Origin: Pontibacter sp. E15-1
Lineage (GTDB): Bacteria; Bacteroidota; Bacteroidia; Cytophagales; Hymenobacteraceae
Assembly: GCF_022601975.1 (NCBI RefSeq)
Contig: NZ_JAKVIR010000012.1
Coordinates: 1-64,000, forward strand
DNA length: 64,000 bases
Direction: 5' to 3'
Shown: positions 44,216 through 53,299 of the stretch, one piece after another
Position numbering within the stretch: position 1 is the first letter of the stretch
Layout: each line of letters starts with the position of its first letter
Translations under genes and position numbers: made by a program
Notes under the pieces: generated by a model
The model's database searches: none
What the model saw: only the letters and a program-made list of their open reading frames with translations
What the model was told of the DNA's origin: nothing

Positions 44216-45070
44216 TTAAGCGTATTCTTTCGGATCGTTCAATATGCTCGCCCCGGGTTCGTCTTCCGGGTCTGGGTACCCGATCAGGTAGACGACGTGC
44301 TTGCCCATGCGCGTGCCAGCTTTCCCGGATCGCCAGCTGTAACCGGGCTCCTGCACCTCGTCGGCCATCTGCTGCAGCATGCGCGGGGTATACATACGGA
44401 GCAACGACACGGTGCCGTCCCAGATAATGCCCAGCGGAATAAGCGGGAGGATGTAGGTGAAAAAAAGCCGGCTGAAGCGAAACGGCCGGATAAATGGCGT
44501 CGCAACGAGGATGATCACCGGAAAAGCGGTCCAGAGCAGCAGCAATTCCAGCCAGCTTTTGCTTGCTCCCTCATAAATCCCGATCGCTGCCCTGCGGCTG
44601 GCGGCGTGTTGCAGTATGGCCTTTGCCACGCGGGGCGGGAAGTGGTGAAAAGAAGAGAAGATAGTGCGCACTCCCTTGAGATGGTCCGGCACGGCGGTGG
44701 CGTCTACGGGCTCAGGTATAAAATCGAGCATGCCGCCAGTTGTTTGCTGCAGGTAGCTGTATGCACCGAGGTTGGGGTAGAGGTCTGAGAGGGTGACGTG
44801 GACGGTAGTGCCCATGCGTTGGCTTAGCTGCCGCTGTACCACCGCGATGCCGCCCCCTGCCCCGGAGCAAAGGTCTGTGATGTGCCGCTGCCGCGTGCGC
44901 TCCAGCAATTCCTGCAGGAGCGGCAAGGCGGCTTCGTACGCGCCCAGCTTCGAGATCATGAAGCGCAGGAAGTCGAGCATGCCCTGCCGGATAACGTGCG
45001 GGAACCAGTGTTGGTCCTCAAATTCGAAAAGCTGGAGGCGGAAGTTCAAGGGCGGGTTTTTATATGCCAT
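44216..45070 (-). CDS. SAM-dependent methyltransferase-like protein with membrane segments
   Basis: A 284-residue protein. SAM motif I is HITDLCSGAGGGIAVVQRQL near residue 60, followed by VHVTLSDLYPN. Later, residues 170-230 contain a hydrophobic stretch (ELLLLWTAFPVIILVATPF and LFFTYILPLIPLGIIWDGT), so it probably sits at the membrane. The C-terminus QQMADEVQEPGYSWRSGKAG may be the substrate lid. I assume a lipid-like substrate because of that and its UbiA neighbour. It begins 67 bp from the next gene upstream. Confidence 0.78.
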   Translation of the reverse strand: MAYKNPPLNFRLQLFEFEDQHWFPHVIRQGMLDFLRFMISKLGAYEAALPLLQELLERTRQRHITDLCSGAGGGIAVVQRQLSQRMGTTVHVTLSDLYPNLGAYSYLQQTTGGMLDFIPEPVDATAVPDHLKGVRTIFSSFHHFPPRVAKAILQHAASRRAAIGIYEGASKSWLELLLLWTAFPVIILVATPFIRPFRFSRLFFTYILPLIPLGIIWDGTVSLLRMYTPRMLQQMADEVQEPGYSWRSGKAGTRMGKHVVYLIGYPDPEDEPGASILNDPKEYA

Positions 45071-45137
45071 ACCCCGCCCCAGCCCGAAAGGTTTTCGCGT
45101 CAGCCCGAAACGGTATACCTGCTACACCGGCCGGAGC

Positions 45138-45644
45138 CTATGTGCTGAGGCCGTCTTTGCCCGCGGCTATCTTCAGGCCATCGCCGGTGTTGCTGAAGAG
45201 CTCCCAATACATCTCAGCAGGCTCTTCCGGGGCGGGAGACACCGTCAGGGTGCTCTGGTCAGAAAAGTGAAGGACGAACCCCTCCGCCTCTTTGGTTTCA
45301 ACCCGCTCCACTACCGGGGCCGGGATCTGTTTCACGTGGGCCAGCAGGCGTTGGTCGCGCAGGCTCGAGCCGGGGATTTTCCAGTCCCATACCGGGGAGG
45401 GGAGGCCCGCCTCGCGTTTTCGGATGTATACATCGCTGTGGTTGATCGTTTCCCCGCCTGCCGGTTGCAAGTGCCAGGGGCAGTTCACGGCCAGCGTTAT
45501 CTCCCCGATATCCAGGATCAGGCCCTGCGGAGTGGTATAATGCATGCTGCCGAAATGGAAAAACTGCACCTGCTCGTGGCGGGTAGTCTTGGTGAGCGGC
45601 AAGCCTGCCAGGCGGCTAAAGGCTTGTAGGATTGTTAGTTGCAT
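45138..45644 (-). CDS. Protein of unknown function in the UbiA cluster
   Basis: A 168-residue soluble protein without signal peptide. It contains HEQVQFFHFGSMHYTTPQGLILDIGEITLAVNCPWHLQ, INHSDVYIRKREAGLPSPVWDWKIPGSSLRDQRLLAHV and VERVETKEAEGFVLHFSDQSTLTV. I cannot assign a family. It is the first gene of the minus-strand group and may share a transcript with the methyltransferase. Confidence 0.65.
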   Translation of the reverse strand: MQLTILQAFSRLAGLPLTKTTRHEQVQFFHFGSMHYTTPQGLILDIGEITLAVNCPWHLQPAGGETINHSDVYIRKREAGLPSPVWDWKIPGSSLRDQRLLAHVKQIPAPVVERVETKEAEGFVLHFSDQSTLTVSPAPEEPAEMYWELFSNTGDGLKIAAGKDGLST

Positions 45645-45767
45645 AGGCAGAGGCGTTCAGGAAACGTGTGTGGCGCAAAGATAGGCAGGCTCTCCAAAAG
45701 AATTGGCGTGCAACTGAACGTTTACGAAGTTTTGCACCTTTAAAACAAAGATGTTGTGTACAAAAGG

Positions 45768-45775
45768 TATATTTG
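45768..45775 (+). promoter_or_regulatory. Bacteroidota-type -7 box (TATATTTG)
   Basis: TATATTTG is a perfect TAnnTTTG match 57 bp upstream of the PBP1A start. The -33 TTTG is not obvious. Confidence 0.5.
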
Positions 45776-45832
45776 CAGTCGTTTTAGAGAGCGTGATCGG
45801 GAATTTATCAGGGCGTCGTTTAGTGGATAAGC

Positions 45833-48157
45833 ATGCTGCAAGAGCAAGAGAAAGTAGAAAAGCCAAAGAAGTCTGTCTATAAAAGCGTGGTGGCGTTTAC
45901 CTGGAAGTGCCTGTTTCTGGGCGTTGCCTTCGTGCTGGGCTACCTGCTCAGCGTAGACAATAACCTGTTCTACCTGTTCGGGTCGTCGCCGAGCCTGGAC
46001 AAGCTGGAGAACCCGCGCTCAGACCTTGCCTCGGAGCTATATACCGCCGACGGCAAGCTGATCGGGAAGTACTTCCGAGAGAACCGCAGCCCCGTGGGCT
46101 ACGACAGCCTGTCGCCCGTCCTGCTGCAGGCCCTGATCGCGACTGAGGACGCGCGCTTCTACGAGCACTCCGGCATCGACCCTGCCGCCATCGTCTCGGC
46201 GGTGTACGGCAGCCTGCACGGCGATGCCCGCGGGGCCAGCACCCTGACGCAGCAGCTCGCCAAGAACCTCTACAAAACCCGCACCGACGACTCCAAGGGA
46301 GTGCTGGGCCACATCCCGGTGGCAAACCTGGTCATCTCCAAAACAAAGGAGTGGCTGACGGCCATCAAACTGGAGCAGCGCTATACCAAAGAAGAGATCC
46401 TGGCGATGTACCTCAACACCGTGGACTTCGGCTCGAACTCCTTCGGTATAAAAGTGGCCTCCAAGACCTTCTTCAACACCTCCCCGGACAGCCTGAAGAC
46501 CGAGCAGGCCGCCGTGCTGGTGGGTTTGCTGAAAGCCCCGACCTACTACAGCCCCCGCTTTAACCCCCAGAACGCCACACGCCGCCGCAACACGGTGCTG
46601 GCCCAGCTGGCCAAGTATAACTACATCACACCGGCCCAGTCCGACTCGCTGCGCCAGTTGCCGCTGGTGCTGGACTATAGCGTGGAGAACCATTACGACG
46701 GCCCCGCTACCTACTTCAGGGGCGCTGTGGCGGATTACCTGAAAGAGTGGACCAAGCAAAACGGCTACGACCTATACCGCGACGGCCTGAAAATATACAC
46801 CACCATCGACTCGCGGATGCAGGCGCACGCCGAGGAGGCCATGGAAGAGCACATGCGCGCCCTGCAGCACCGCTTCGACAACCATTGGAAGGGCAAAAAC
46901 CCGTGGGTGGATGAAAAGGACAAGGAGATACCGGGCTTTATCGAAGAGACCATCAAGCGCACCGCCTATTACCAGCGCCTGAAGCAAAAATACGGCAACG
47001 ACACTGCCGCCATCAGCAAGGCACTGCATACCCCGCACGAGATGAAGGTCTTTACCTGGGAGAACGACTCGCTGGAGAAGACCATGACGATGAGCCCCCT
47101 GGACTCGCTGGCCTACTACAAGCACTTCCTGCACGGCGGTATGATGACCATGGACCCGTTCTCCGGGCACATCAAGGCCTGGGTGGGTGGCATCAACTTC
47201 AAATACTTTAAGTACGACCATGTGAAGCAGGCACGCCGCCAGCCGGGTTCCACGTTTAAGCCCTTCGTGTATGTGTCCGCCATCGACAACGGCTACTCTC
47301 CCTGCGACAAGATCGTGGACAAGCGCATCACGATCAACTACGTGGAGAAGGGCGAGAAAAAAAGCTGGTCGCCCACCAACGCCGACTGGCAGTATACCGG
47401 TGCGCCGATGACGCTTCGCCGCGCCATGGGCAAGTCCGTGAACTCCGTTACGGCGCAGCTTACCGAGAAGGTGGGATGGGAGACGGTGGTGAAGTATGCG
47501 CACCGCCTGGGCATCACGAGTCCGCTGCAGGCCGTGCCGTCTATTGGCTTGGGGCCCAGCGATGTGTCTATCTTTGATATGGTGGGCGCTTACAGCACCT
47601 TCCCCAACCAGGGTTTCCATACCAAGCCCATGTTCATTACCCGCATCGAGGACCGCAATGGCAACCTCATACACCAGTTTGTGCCCAAGCAGAAGAAAGT
47701 GCTGAGCGAGGAGACGGCTTTTCTGATGATGCACATGCTGAAAGGGGGTATGGAAGAGCCGGGCGGCACCTCGCAAGCGCTTTGGGAGTATGACCTCTGG
47801 AAAGGCAACGAGATCGGCGGCAAGACCGGCACCACCTCTAACCACTCCGACGGCTGGTTTATGGGCGTGACCAAAGACCTCGTGACGGGGGTATGGGTGG
47901 GTGGCGAAGACCGCAGCATCCACTTCCGGACCTCGCAGCTGGGGGAGGGCTCTAAAACGGCGCTGCCTGTGTTTGGCCTGTATATGGAGAAGGTATACCA
48001 GGACAAGGAACTGGGCTATACGATGGGCCGTTTCCCGGGGCCAACCGTCAAGGTCAGCAAGAAGTACAACTGCACCACGGTATTGCCAAAGGCGGCCCCA
48101 GACTCCACGCAAATCGACTCTGTGCTGGAGTTGCTGAACATGGGCAACGTGCTGTAG
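45833..48157 (+). CDS. Penicillin-binding protein 1A (class A)
   Basis: A 774-residue bifunctional murein synthase. A cytoplasmic tail is followed by one membrane anchor (about 20-42). The GT51 glycosyltransferase domain has ATEDARFYEHSGIDP, GASTLTQQLAKNLY and IKLEQRYTKEEILAMYLNTVDFGSNSFGI. The transpeptidase domain has SxxK in RQPGSTFKPF, SxN in GKSVNSVT and KTGTTSNHSDGWFMG. All active-site residues are present. The family type corresponds to PBP1A/MrcA. A 40-bp perfect hairpin terminator follows. Confidence 0.96.
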   Translation: MLQEQEKVEKPKKSVYKSVVAFTWKCLFLGVAFVLGYLLSVDNNLFYLFGSSPSLDKLENPRSDLASELYTADGKLIGKYFRENRSPVGYDSLSPVLLQALIATEDARFYEHSGIDPAAIVSAVYGSLHGDARGASTLTQQLAKNLYKTRTDDSKGVLGHIPVANLVISKTKEWLTAIKLEQRYTKEEILAMYLNTVDFGSNSFGIKVASKTFFNTSPDSLKTEQAAVLVGLLKAPTYYSPRFNPQNATRRRNTVLAQLAKYNYITPAQSDSLRQLPLVLDYSVENHYDGPATYFRGAVADYLKEWTKQNGYDLYRDGLKIYTTIDSRMQAHAEEAMEEHMRALQHRFDNHWKGKNPWVDEKDKEIPGFIEETIKRTAYYQRLKQKYGNDTAAISKALHTPHEMKVFTWENDSLEKTMTMSPLDSLAYYKHFLHGGMMTMDPFSGHIKAWVGGINFKYFKYDHVKQARRQPGSTFKPFVYVSAIDNGYSPCDKIVDKRITINYVEKGEKKSWSPTNADWQYTGAPMTLRRAMGKSVNSVTAQLTEKVGWETVVKYAHRLGITSPLQAVPSIGLGPSDVSIFDMVGAYSTFPNQGFHTKPMFITRIEDRNGNLIHQFVPKQKKVLSEETAFLMMHMLKGGMEEPGGTSQALWEYDLWKGNEIGGKTGTTSNHSDGWFMGVTKDLVTGVWVGGEDRSIHFRTSQLGEGSKTALPVFGLYMEKVYQDKELGYTMGRFPGPTVKVSKKYNCTTVLPKAAPDSTQIDSVLELLNMGNVL

Positions 48158-48175
48158 GATTCGAACACCTATATA

Positions 48176-48215
48176 AAACAGGAGAGGGCGCTACACGTAG
48201 CGCCCTCTCCTGTTT
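48176..48215. terminator. Bidirectional intrinsic terminator
   Basis: AAACAGGAGAGGGCGCTA pairs perfectly with its complement around CACG. It lies between the converging PBP1A and epimerase genes. Confidence 0.93.
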
Positions 48216-48234
48216 GGTTAATGTGGCAATCGCC

Positions 48235-49155
48235 TCAGTCCTTCTCCTCCTCATAAAAAGACTCCAGGGCCTCTTCCAGATAGTTGTACTCAAAGGTAAA
48301 GCCCGTTTGCAGCACTTTGTTGGCGCTCACGCGCTGGCCAGCCAGCACTACCTCGCTCATCTCGCCCATCATCAGGTTGATGGCGAAAGCCGGCACTTTG
48401 GGCAGCACTAGGGGGCGTTTCATGGCCTCAGCCAGCTCTTTCATAAACTCTTTGTTGGTTACAGGGTGCGGAGCCACCACATTGTATACCCCCTGATAGT
48501 GGGTATCTTCGAGGGCTCTGATGTAAAGGCGGCAGGCATCGTCGAGGTGTACCCACGACATATACTGCTTGCCCGAGCCCAGGGGGGCACCGGCCATCAG
48601 CTTCACGGGGCGGGCCATCTGGGGCAGAGCGCCGCCTTTTGTGCTCAGCACGATGCCCATGCGCAGAATCACGGTGCGTAGGTTCAGCTCGTGCATTTGC
48701 CAGGCCGCGTTTTCCCAGGCTTCGCATACCTCGGCCAGGAAGTCGTCGGCAACGGTAGCGCTTTCCTCAGACATCAGCTGGTCGCCAGAGTCGCCGTAAA
48801 TGCCTATGGCAGAGGCCGAGATAAAGCCCTTCACATGGTGGTCCATCTCCTTCAGTGACTTGTAGAGGAGGTTGGCGCTTTGTACCCTGCTGTTTACGAT
48901 TTCCTTTTTGCGCTCGTCCGTCCATTTCTCGCCGGCTACGCTTGCGCCAGCCAGGTGCACGATATAATCTGCGTAGGTAATGGCGTTCTCATCTATGTAG
49001 CCGTCCTTCACATCCCACCGAAAGGTTTTATAGGTAGATACCTTGTCAGGGTTCCGGCTTAAGTGCGACACCTCATACCCCTGGTCGATGAGCATCTCAG
49101 ACAGACGCATCCCAACCAATCCTGACCCACCTGTTATTAATATTTTATCAGCCAT
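48235..49155 (-). CDS. TIGR01777-family NAD(P)-dependent epimerase
   Basis: A 306-residue short-chain dehydrogenase-like protein. The Rossmann glycine motif is ILITGGSGLVGMRLSEMLIDQGYEVSHLSRNP, at residues 5-36. IVHLAGASVAGEKWTDERKKEIVNSRV, GFISASAIGIYGDSGDQLM and FLAEVCEAWENAAW are the signature segments of the TIGR01777 (YfcH-like) family. The C-terminal extension with PVTNKEFMKELAEAMKRP is also typical. Substrate unknown. Confidence 0.92.
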   Translation of the reverse strand: MADKILITGGSGLVGMRLSEMLIDQGYEVSHLSRNPDKVSTYKTFRWDVKDGYIDENAITYADYIVHLAGASVAGEKWTDERKKEIVNSRVQSANLLYKSLKEMDHHVKGFISASAIGIYGDSGDQLMSEESATVADDFLAEVCEAWENAAWQMHELNLRTVILRMGIVLSTKGGALPQMARPVKLMAGAPLGSGKQYMSWVHLDDACRLYIRALEDTHYQGVYNVVAPHPVTNKEFMKELAEAMKRPLVLPKVPAFAINLMMGEMSEVVLAGQRVSANKVLQTGFTFEYNYLEEALESFYEEEKD

Positions 49156-49281
49156 ATGTGCTTTTAAATATGATTCGGCATAGAATTACCCTATACGCAA
49201 TACAACTGTATTAAAGTTTATTGGTATTGCATAGGAAAAAACAAAGTGGGCGAACAGTTGAAGCCCCTAAAGGGCAGCCTG

Positions 49282-49956
49282 CTATTTGCTGGTGCGGATA
49301 TGCCCTAAAAACTCGTTGCGGTATTGCTCCTGGTCAAACAGGCCAGAGTACTCTGCCGTAATGGTGCTGCTGCTCACGTCGTTCACGCCCCGGCTCATCA
49401 CGCACAGGTGGTCAGCCTCAATCATCACCGCCACGTTGTCTGTCTTCAGGGCCTGCTTCAGTTCGTTGGCAATTTGCATGGTCATGCGCTCCTGCACCTG
49501 CGGGCGGCGGGCAAAGTAATGCACAATGCGGTTCAGCTTCGACAGGCCGATCACATGCTCGTTGGGGATATAGGCCACGTGCGCCTTCCCGATAATGGGC
49601 ACAAAATGGTGCTCACAGGAAGAGTATACCGTGATGTCGCGCTCCACCAGCATCTTGTGGTAGCCGTACTTGTTCTCGAAGCGGCGCGCCACAGGCTTAT
49701 TTTTGGGGTGCAGGCCGCTAAAGATTTCCTTCACATACATCTTGGCCACGCGCAGCGGCGTGCCTTTCAGGCTGTCGTCTGTCAGGTCTAGGCCCAGGGT
49801 GTGCATAATCTCGTGGAAGTGGCCTTCGATGATGGCGATCTTCGCCTCGTCGGTCAGCGCAAAGGCGTCCGGACGCAGGGGCGTATCCAGCGAGCTCATG
49901 ATATGGTCGTCCATTGCCTCTTCGTCTCGGTCTATATCGGTTTTGTGGCTATCCAT
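49282..49956 (-). CDS. folE: GTP cyclohydrolase I
   Basis: A 224-residue enzyme converting GTP to dihydroneopterin triphosphate. The zinc and catalytic segments YSSCEHHFVPIIGKAHVAYIPNEHVIGLSKLNRIV and VMSRGVNDVSSSTITAEYSG are intact. I chose the ATG at 49956, where ATGGATAG overlaps the stop codon of the upstream gene; a longer frame to 49986 reads into that gene. The overlap suggests coupling to the PTPS-like protein. Confidence 0.95.
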   Translation of the reverse strand: MDSHKTDIDRDEEAMDDHIMSSLDTPLRPDAFALTDEAKIAIIEGHFHEIMHTLGLDLTDDSLKGTPLRVAKMYVKEIFSGLHPKNKPVARRFENKYGYHKMLVERDITVYSSCEHHFVPIIGKAHVAYIPNEHVIGLSKLNRIVHYFARRPQVQERMTMQIANELKQALKTDNVAVMIEADHLCVMSRGVNDVSSSTITAEYSGLFDQEQYRNEFLGHIRTSK

Positions 49957-50356
49957 GGTATTCCACAAAGTTTCTTTCTGTTTCATAAAGTGTTACGGCT
50001 AATTCGTAGTCGGGGCTGATTTTCTCCCGGAGCTTCTCCCAGATCACCACCGCGATGTTCTCGGCCGTGGGGTTCAGTTGCTTGAACTCCGCAGTGTCGA
50101 GGTTCAGGTTCTTATGGTCGAAACGGTTAAGCACCTCTTCCTTTACCAGCGTGCTTAGTCTCTTGAGGTCGTATACATAGCCGGTCTCCGGGTCCACTGT
50201 GCCTGTGAGCTTCACAAAGAGCTCATAGTTGTGCCCGTGGTAGTTGGGGTTGTTGCATAAGCCAAACACGGCGCTGTTCTTCTCATCCGTCCAGGCTGGG
50301 TTGTGTAGCCTGTGTGCGGCATTAAAATGCTCCTTTCGGCAAATGGTTACTTTCAT
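49949..50356 (-). CDS. 6-pyruvoyl-tetrahydropterin synthase / QueD-like protein
   Basis: A 135-residue PTPS-fold enzyme acting on dihydroneopterin triphosphate. Zinc ligands are in FNAAHRLHN and the HGHNYEL motif. The catalytic cysteine sits in GLCNNPNYHGHNYEL, a wording closer to animal-type PTPS (CNNPNGHGHNY) than to the shorter QueD type. DHKNLNLD and TAENIAVVIWEKL are also typical. It is followed by folE with an 8-bp overlap, so both steps are co-expressed. Whether the product serves queuosine or a tetrahydropterin cannot be decided here. Confidence 0.9.
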   Translation of the reverse strand: MKVTICRKEHFNAAHRLHNPAWTDEKNSAVFGLCNNPNYHGHNYELFVKLTGTVDPETGYVYDLKRLSTLVKEEVLNRFDHKNLNLDTAEFKQLNPTAENIAVVIWEKLREKISPDYELAVTLYETERNFVEYHG

Positions 50357-50570
50357 AGGGTTTTAGAACAGCTGCGGCGGCTCAATTGTTCGCCGCCGGG
50401 CATAATCGCCTGCGGCTGCGAAAGCGATAGCCTGCAAAGGTAACGCACCCGCCACGATTCCCAAACCAATTTCAGGTGAAAATAATTTCCCGGTCTTTCC
50501 TTCTTTCTCCTCCTGATTCTCTACTTTAGTAGACGAGAACAACTTTATACAGTACAATACCACCTTTTAG

Positions 50571-51269
50571 ATGAAAAGAATTTTAGTTGTAATATTTTTG
50601 ATGCTTTCGGGTGTGAGCCAGGCCCAAGTGGTGCAGGTAGTGGAGAAGGAGCAGGAGGTAAACAGCGTTATCCGGCGCGGGCAGCAGCTTTCGGTGCAGC
50701 TGGACCCTAAAACGGTAGACCGGTCGTGGAAGGACTACCTTGGTAAAAAAGCCGGAAAGGTAAAAAGCAGCAGGGGGGTATACACGGTGGAAGGAGCCGT
50801 AATCGATACAATTTCAAGCTCTCCGATGCGGGTAGTTTCGGTGGTGGGCAGCAGCGCCCAGGGCAGCACCGTATGGTGGAGCCTGGACATGGGCACGGCC
50901 TATGTCGACAAAGAGGCTACCCCCGCCGAGTATGCTGCCGCTGAGAAGTTTCTGCGCGGCTTTGCCCGCAAACTCTACCGCGACGATGTGCTGCGCCAGA
51001 TAAACGAGGCCGAGGACGTGCTGCGCGCCACCAAGTCGGAGCAGGACCGGGTGGTAAAGGAAGCCAACAAGATTCAGCAGGAGATAGACAAAAACAAGCA
51101 AAGCAGAAAAGACCTGGAAGCCGAGCTGGTGCGCAACGCCGAGGAACTGAAGCAGCTCGAGCTTAGCGTGCAGCATAACGCCCGGCAGCAGGAAGTGAGC
51201 CGCCAGCAGGTGCAGGATATGGAAAAGTCGGTGGAGGCGGTGCGGGCGAAGCTCCTGAACATTAAGTAA
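50571..51269 (+). CDS. Exported coiled-coil protein of unknown function
   Basis: A 232-residue protein with a signal peptide (MKRILVVIFLMLSGVSQA-Q). A compact globular region (about 20-130) contains GQQLSVQLDPKTVDRSWKDYLGKKAGKVKSSRGVYTVEG and AQGSTVWWSLDMGTAYVDK. It is followed by a long coiled coil (about 135-232) rich in Glu, Gln, Lys and Arg. No family is recognised. A periplasmic scaffold or adaptor role is possible but not shown. It has its own terminator. Confidence 0.75.
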   Translation: MKRILVVIFLMLSGVSQAQVVQVVEKEQEVNSVIRRGQQLSVQLDPKTVDRSWKDYLGKKAGKVKSSRGVYTVEGAVIDTISSSPMRVVSVVGSSAQGSTVWWSLDMGTAYVDKEATPAEYAAAEKFLRGFARKLYRDDVLRQINEAEDVLRATKSEQDRVVKEANKIQQEIDKNKQSRKDLEAELVRNAEELKQLELSVQHNARQQEVSRQQVQDMEKSVEAVRAKLLNIK

Positions 51270-51286
51270 GCAGTTTCGGCTATACG

Positions 51287-51323
51287 CAGAAGGCCCGCTA
51301 CACCTAGTATAGCGGGCCTTCTG
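51287..51323. terminator. Bidirectional intrinsic terminator
   Basis: CAGAAGGCCCGCTA pairs with TAGCGGGCCTTCTG around a 9-nt loop, between two converging genes. Confidence 0.88.
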
Positions 51324-51362
51324 TGTTCTGTGGTATCTTGTTTTAATTTAGTATGAGCCGGG

Positions 51363-51950
51363 CTATAATCGCATCCAGCGCTGGATCTCCTTCTCTGCGA
51401 ATTTCTCGTCGCGCCAGCCTACGTAGTTGGTGTTGGCTGCCGGGTTAGAATGGGCGAACCAGCGCTGCAAAATATCTTTCACAGCCGGGTAGTCTACGCT
51501 GAGGCTGGTATAATTGGTGGCGTTTATCGGGCGCTCGCTCGGGCGGGCGGGCACGGCCACCACAATGTGCTGCAGTTCGCCATCTGTTTCCAGTTGTATC
51601 AGCCCGATCGGGATCACTTCGGCCACGGTACCGGTTTCCAGCCGCTCCGACAGCACCAGGATCTCCAGCCCCTTTCCCTCCTTGTTGATTTCGGTGGAGG
51701 GTATAAACCCGAGATTGGCGGGGTAGGGCAGGAAACCGATTACCCGGTCCTGGCCCGCGTCTTTGTCGTTGACAAACGCCTTCTGCTCGGCGTCATACAT
51801 CATTTTGTGGTTGCTGCCGGCGGGTGTCTCAATCACGGCCTGCAACTGCTTGTTGCTTGTATAGGTTGGCAGCGAGGCGTAGTCTGTATTGCAGGAGCAG
51901 AGCAGCACTGCCAAAAGTAGCGTGAGGTAGCGGCTAAGCGTTAAGTTCAT
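51363..51950 (-). CDS. Lipoprotein with degenerate family I pyrophosphatase domain
   Basis: A 195-residue lipoprotein: signal peptide, then lipobox LLCSC with the cysteine at about residue 20. The rest follows family I inorganic pyrophosphatase from end to end (AVIETPAGSNHKM, FLPYPANLGFIPST, GLEILVLSERLETGTVAEVIPIGLIQLETDG, IVVAVPA). Yet aligned by eye with E. coli PPase, D65, D67, D70, D102, K104, E31 and Y55 appear replaced by E, K, E, Q, I, M and L. A role as an exported binding protein or a different enzyme is likely; soluble PPase must be encoded elsewhere. Confidence 0.82.
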   Translation of the reverse strand: MNLTLSRYLTLLLAVLLCSCNTDYASLPTYTSNKQLQAVIETPAGSNHKMMYDAEQKAFVNDKDAGQDRVIGFLPYPANLGFIPSTEINKEGKGLEILVLSERLETGTVAEVIPIGLIQLETDGELQHIVVAVPARPSERPINATNYTSLSVDYPAVKDILQRWFAHSNPAANTNYVGWRDEKFAEKEIQRWMRL

Positions 51951-52036
51951 ATGCGGTGGTTTGGCTTCAGGGTTTTACAAAGGTACAACGTGTTTGCGGG
52001 TATACGCGGCCAGCGGCAAAGCAAAAGTGCAGAAAC

Positions 52037-52070
52037 GAAAAGAGGAGCCGTTTTGAGCGGCTCCTCTTTC
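52037..52070. terminator. Terminator of the rpsP-rimM-trmD-rplS operon
   Basis: GAAAAGAGGAGCCG pairs with CGGCTCCTCTTTC around a T-rich loop. It lies 37 bp after the rplS stop. Confidence 0.9.
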
Positions 52071-52106
52071 ACTAACACTATGGGTACTCTATGAAAACAG
52101 GTATTT

Positions 52107-52460
52107 TTATCTTCTCTCTTTGATACGAGCAGCCTTGCCCTGGAGTCCTCTCAGGTAGTACAGTCTCGCTCTTCTTACCTTACCTTTTCTGATCAGGTCA
52201 ATCTTCTCGATTGCTGGCGAAAGGAGCGGGAAGATACGCTCTAAGCCGATTTGGTTAGATACTTTTCTTACCGTGAACGTCTCACCGTTGGTGTTCACGT
52301 TCTTACGCTGAATCACAACGCCCTGGAACTGCTGCACACGCTCTTTGTTACCCTCGCGGATTTTCACGTGTACGTTAACGGTATCACCTGCCTGAAAAGT
52401 TGGGAAAGAGGCACGCTTGTCGGTAGATTCCTGCTCTATGAATTTAATTAATTCGCTCAT
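52107..52460 (-). CDS. rplS: 50S ribosomal protein L19
   Basis: A 117-residue ribosomal protein at the 30S-50S interface. It has the standard signatures [51 protein letters not shown] and [25 protein letters not shown]. It is the last gene of the rpsP-rimM-trmD-rplS group and is followed by a strong terminator. Confidence 0.98.
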   Translation of the reverse strand: MSELIKFIEQESTDKRASFPTFQAGDTVNVHVKIREGNKERVQQFQGVVIQRKNVNTNGETFTVRKVSNQIGLERIFPLLSPAIEKIDLIRKGKVRRARLYYLRGLQGKAARIKERR

Positions 52461-52618
52461 GATGGCTATGTTCTTAAAGTATCTTCTTCAAATTTCGGAC
52501 TGCAAAGATATGTAATAATTTCATACATAAGAATCATTGCAGAAAAAAAATATAGTTTTTGGCCGCCTTTTCTCTATGAGTTTGAGGCTTGTAGCCTTTT
52601 ACGTTTGCTGTAAAGGTG

Positions 52619-53299
52619 TTATGCGCCGTTCAGCAGATCGGGGCGGCGCTGTCTGGTGCGCTCCACGGCTTGCTCAAAACGCCACTCGTCAATCTTCGGG
52701 TTGTTGCCCGACAACAGTATATCCGGCACCTGCATGCCCTTGTAATCGGCCGGGCGGGTATAAACAGGCGGGGCCAGCAGGCCATCCTGAAAAGAGTCCG
52801 TCAGGGCCGAGGACTCATCGTTGAGCACACCCGGTATGATCCGGATGATCGCGTCTGCCAGCACGGCCGCACCCAGTTCTCCGCCCGACAACACATAGTC
52901 GCCGATGCTGATCTCGTGGGTGATGTAATGCTGCCGCACGCGCTCGTCCACGCCTTTGTAGTGGCCGCACAGGATCACCACGTTCTGCAGCAGCGAAAAC
53001 TGGTTGGCAATTCCCTGGTTCAGCGTTTTCCCGTCCGGCGTCATATAAATAATGGCGTTGTAGGTGCGCTCGGCTTTCAACTCGGAGAGGAGCTTGTCAA
53101 TGGGCTCGATCATCATCACCATACCGGCCCCGCCGCCAAAGGCGTAGTCGTCTATCTGGCCGTGCTTGTTCACGGCGTACTTGCGCAGGTCATGGATATG
53201 GACTTCCACCAGGCCTTTTTGCTGCGCGCGCTTCAGTATAGAATGGCTAAAGGGGCTTTCCAGCAGGTCTGGCTGGCAGCTGATAATGTCAAATCGCAT
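52619..53299 (-). CDS. trmD: tRNA (guanine-N1)-methyltransferase
   Basis: A 226-residue SPOUT-fold enzyme that makes m1G37 in tRNA. The knot region contains [41 protein letters not shown], with [14 protein letters not shown] and [23 protein letters not shown] typical of TrmD. Its ATG coincides with the last base of rimM, so translation is coupled. Confidence 0.97.
   Translation of the reverse strand: MRFDIISCQPDLLESPFSHSILKRAQQKGLVEVHIHDLRKYAVNKHGQIDDYAFGGGAGMVMMIEPIDKLLSELKAERTYNAIIYMTPDGKTLNQGIANQFSLLQNVVILCGHYKGVDERVRQHYITHEISIGDYVLSGGELGAAVLADAIIRIIPGVLNDESSALTDSFQDGLLAPPVYTRPADYKGMQVPDILLSGNNPKIDEWRFEQAVERTRQRRPDLLNGA

Noticed and set aside
46772-48112. 446-codon frame opposite the PBP1A gene
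   Set aside because: Antisense shadow, with His/Arg/Val-rich low-similarity content and no start context.
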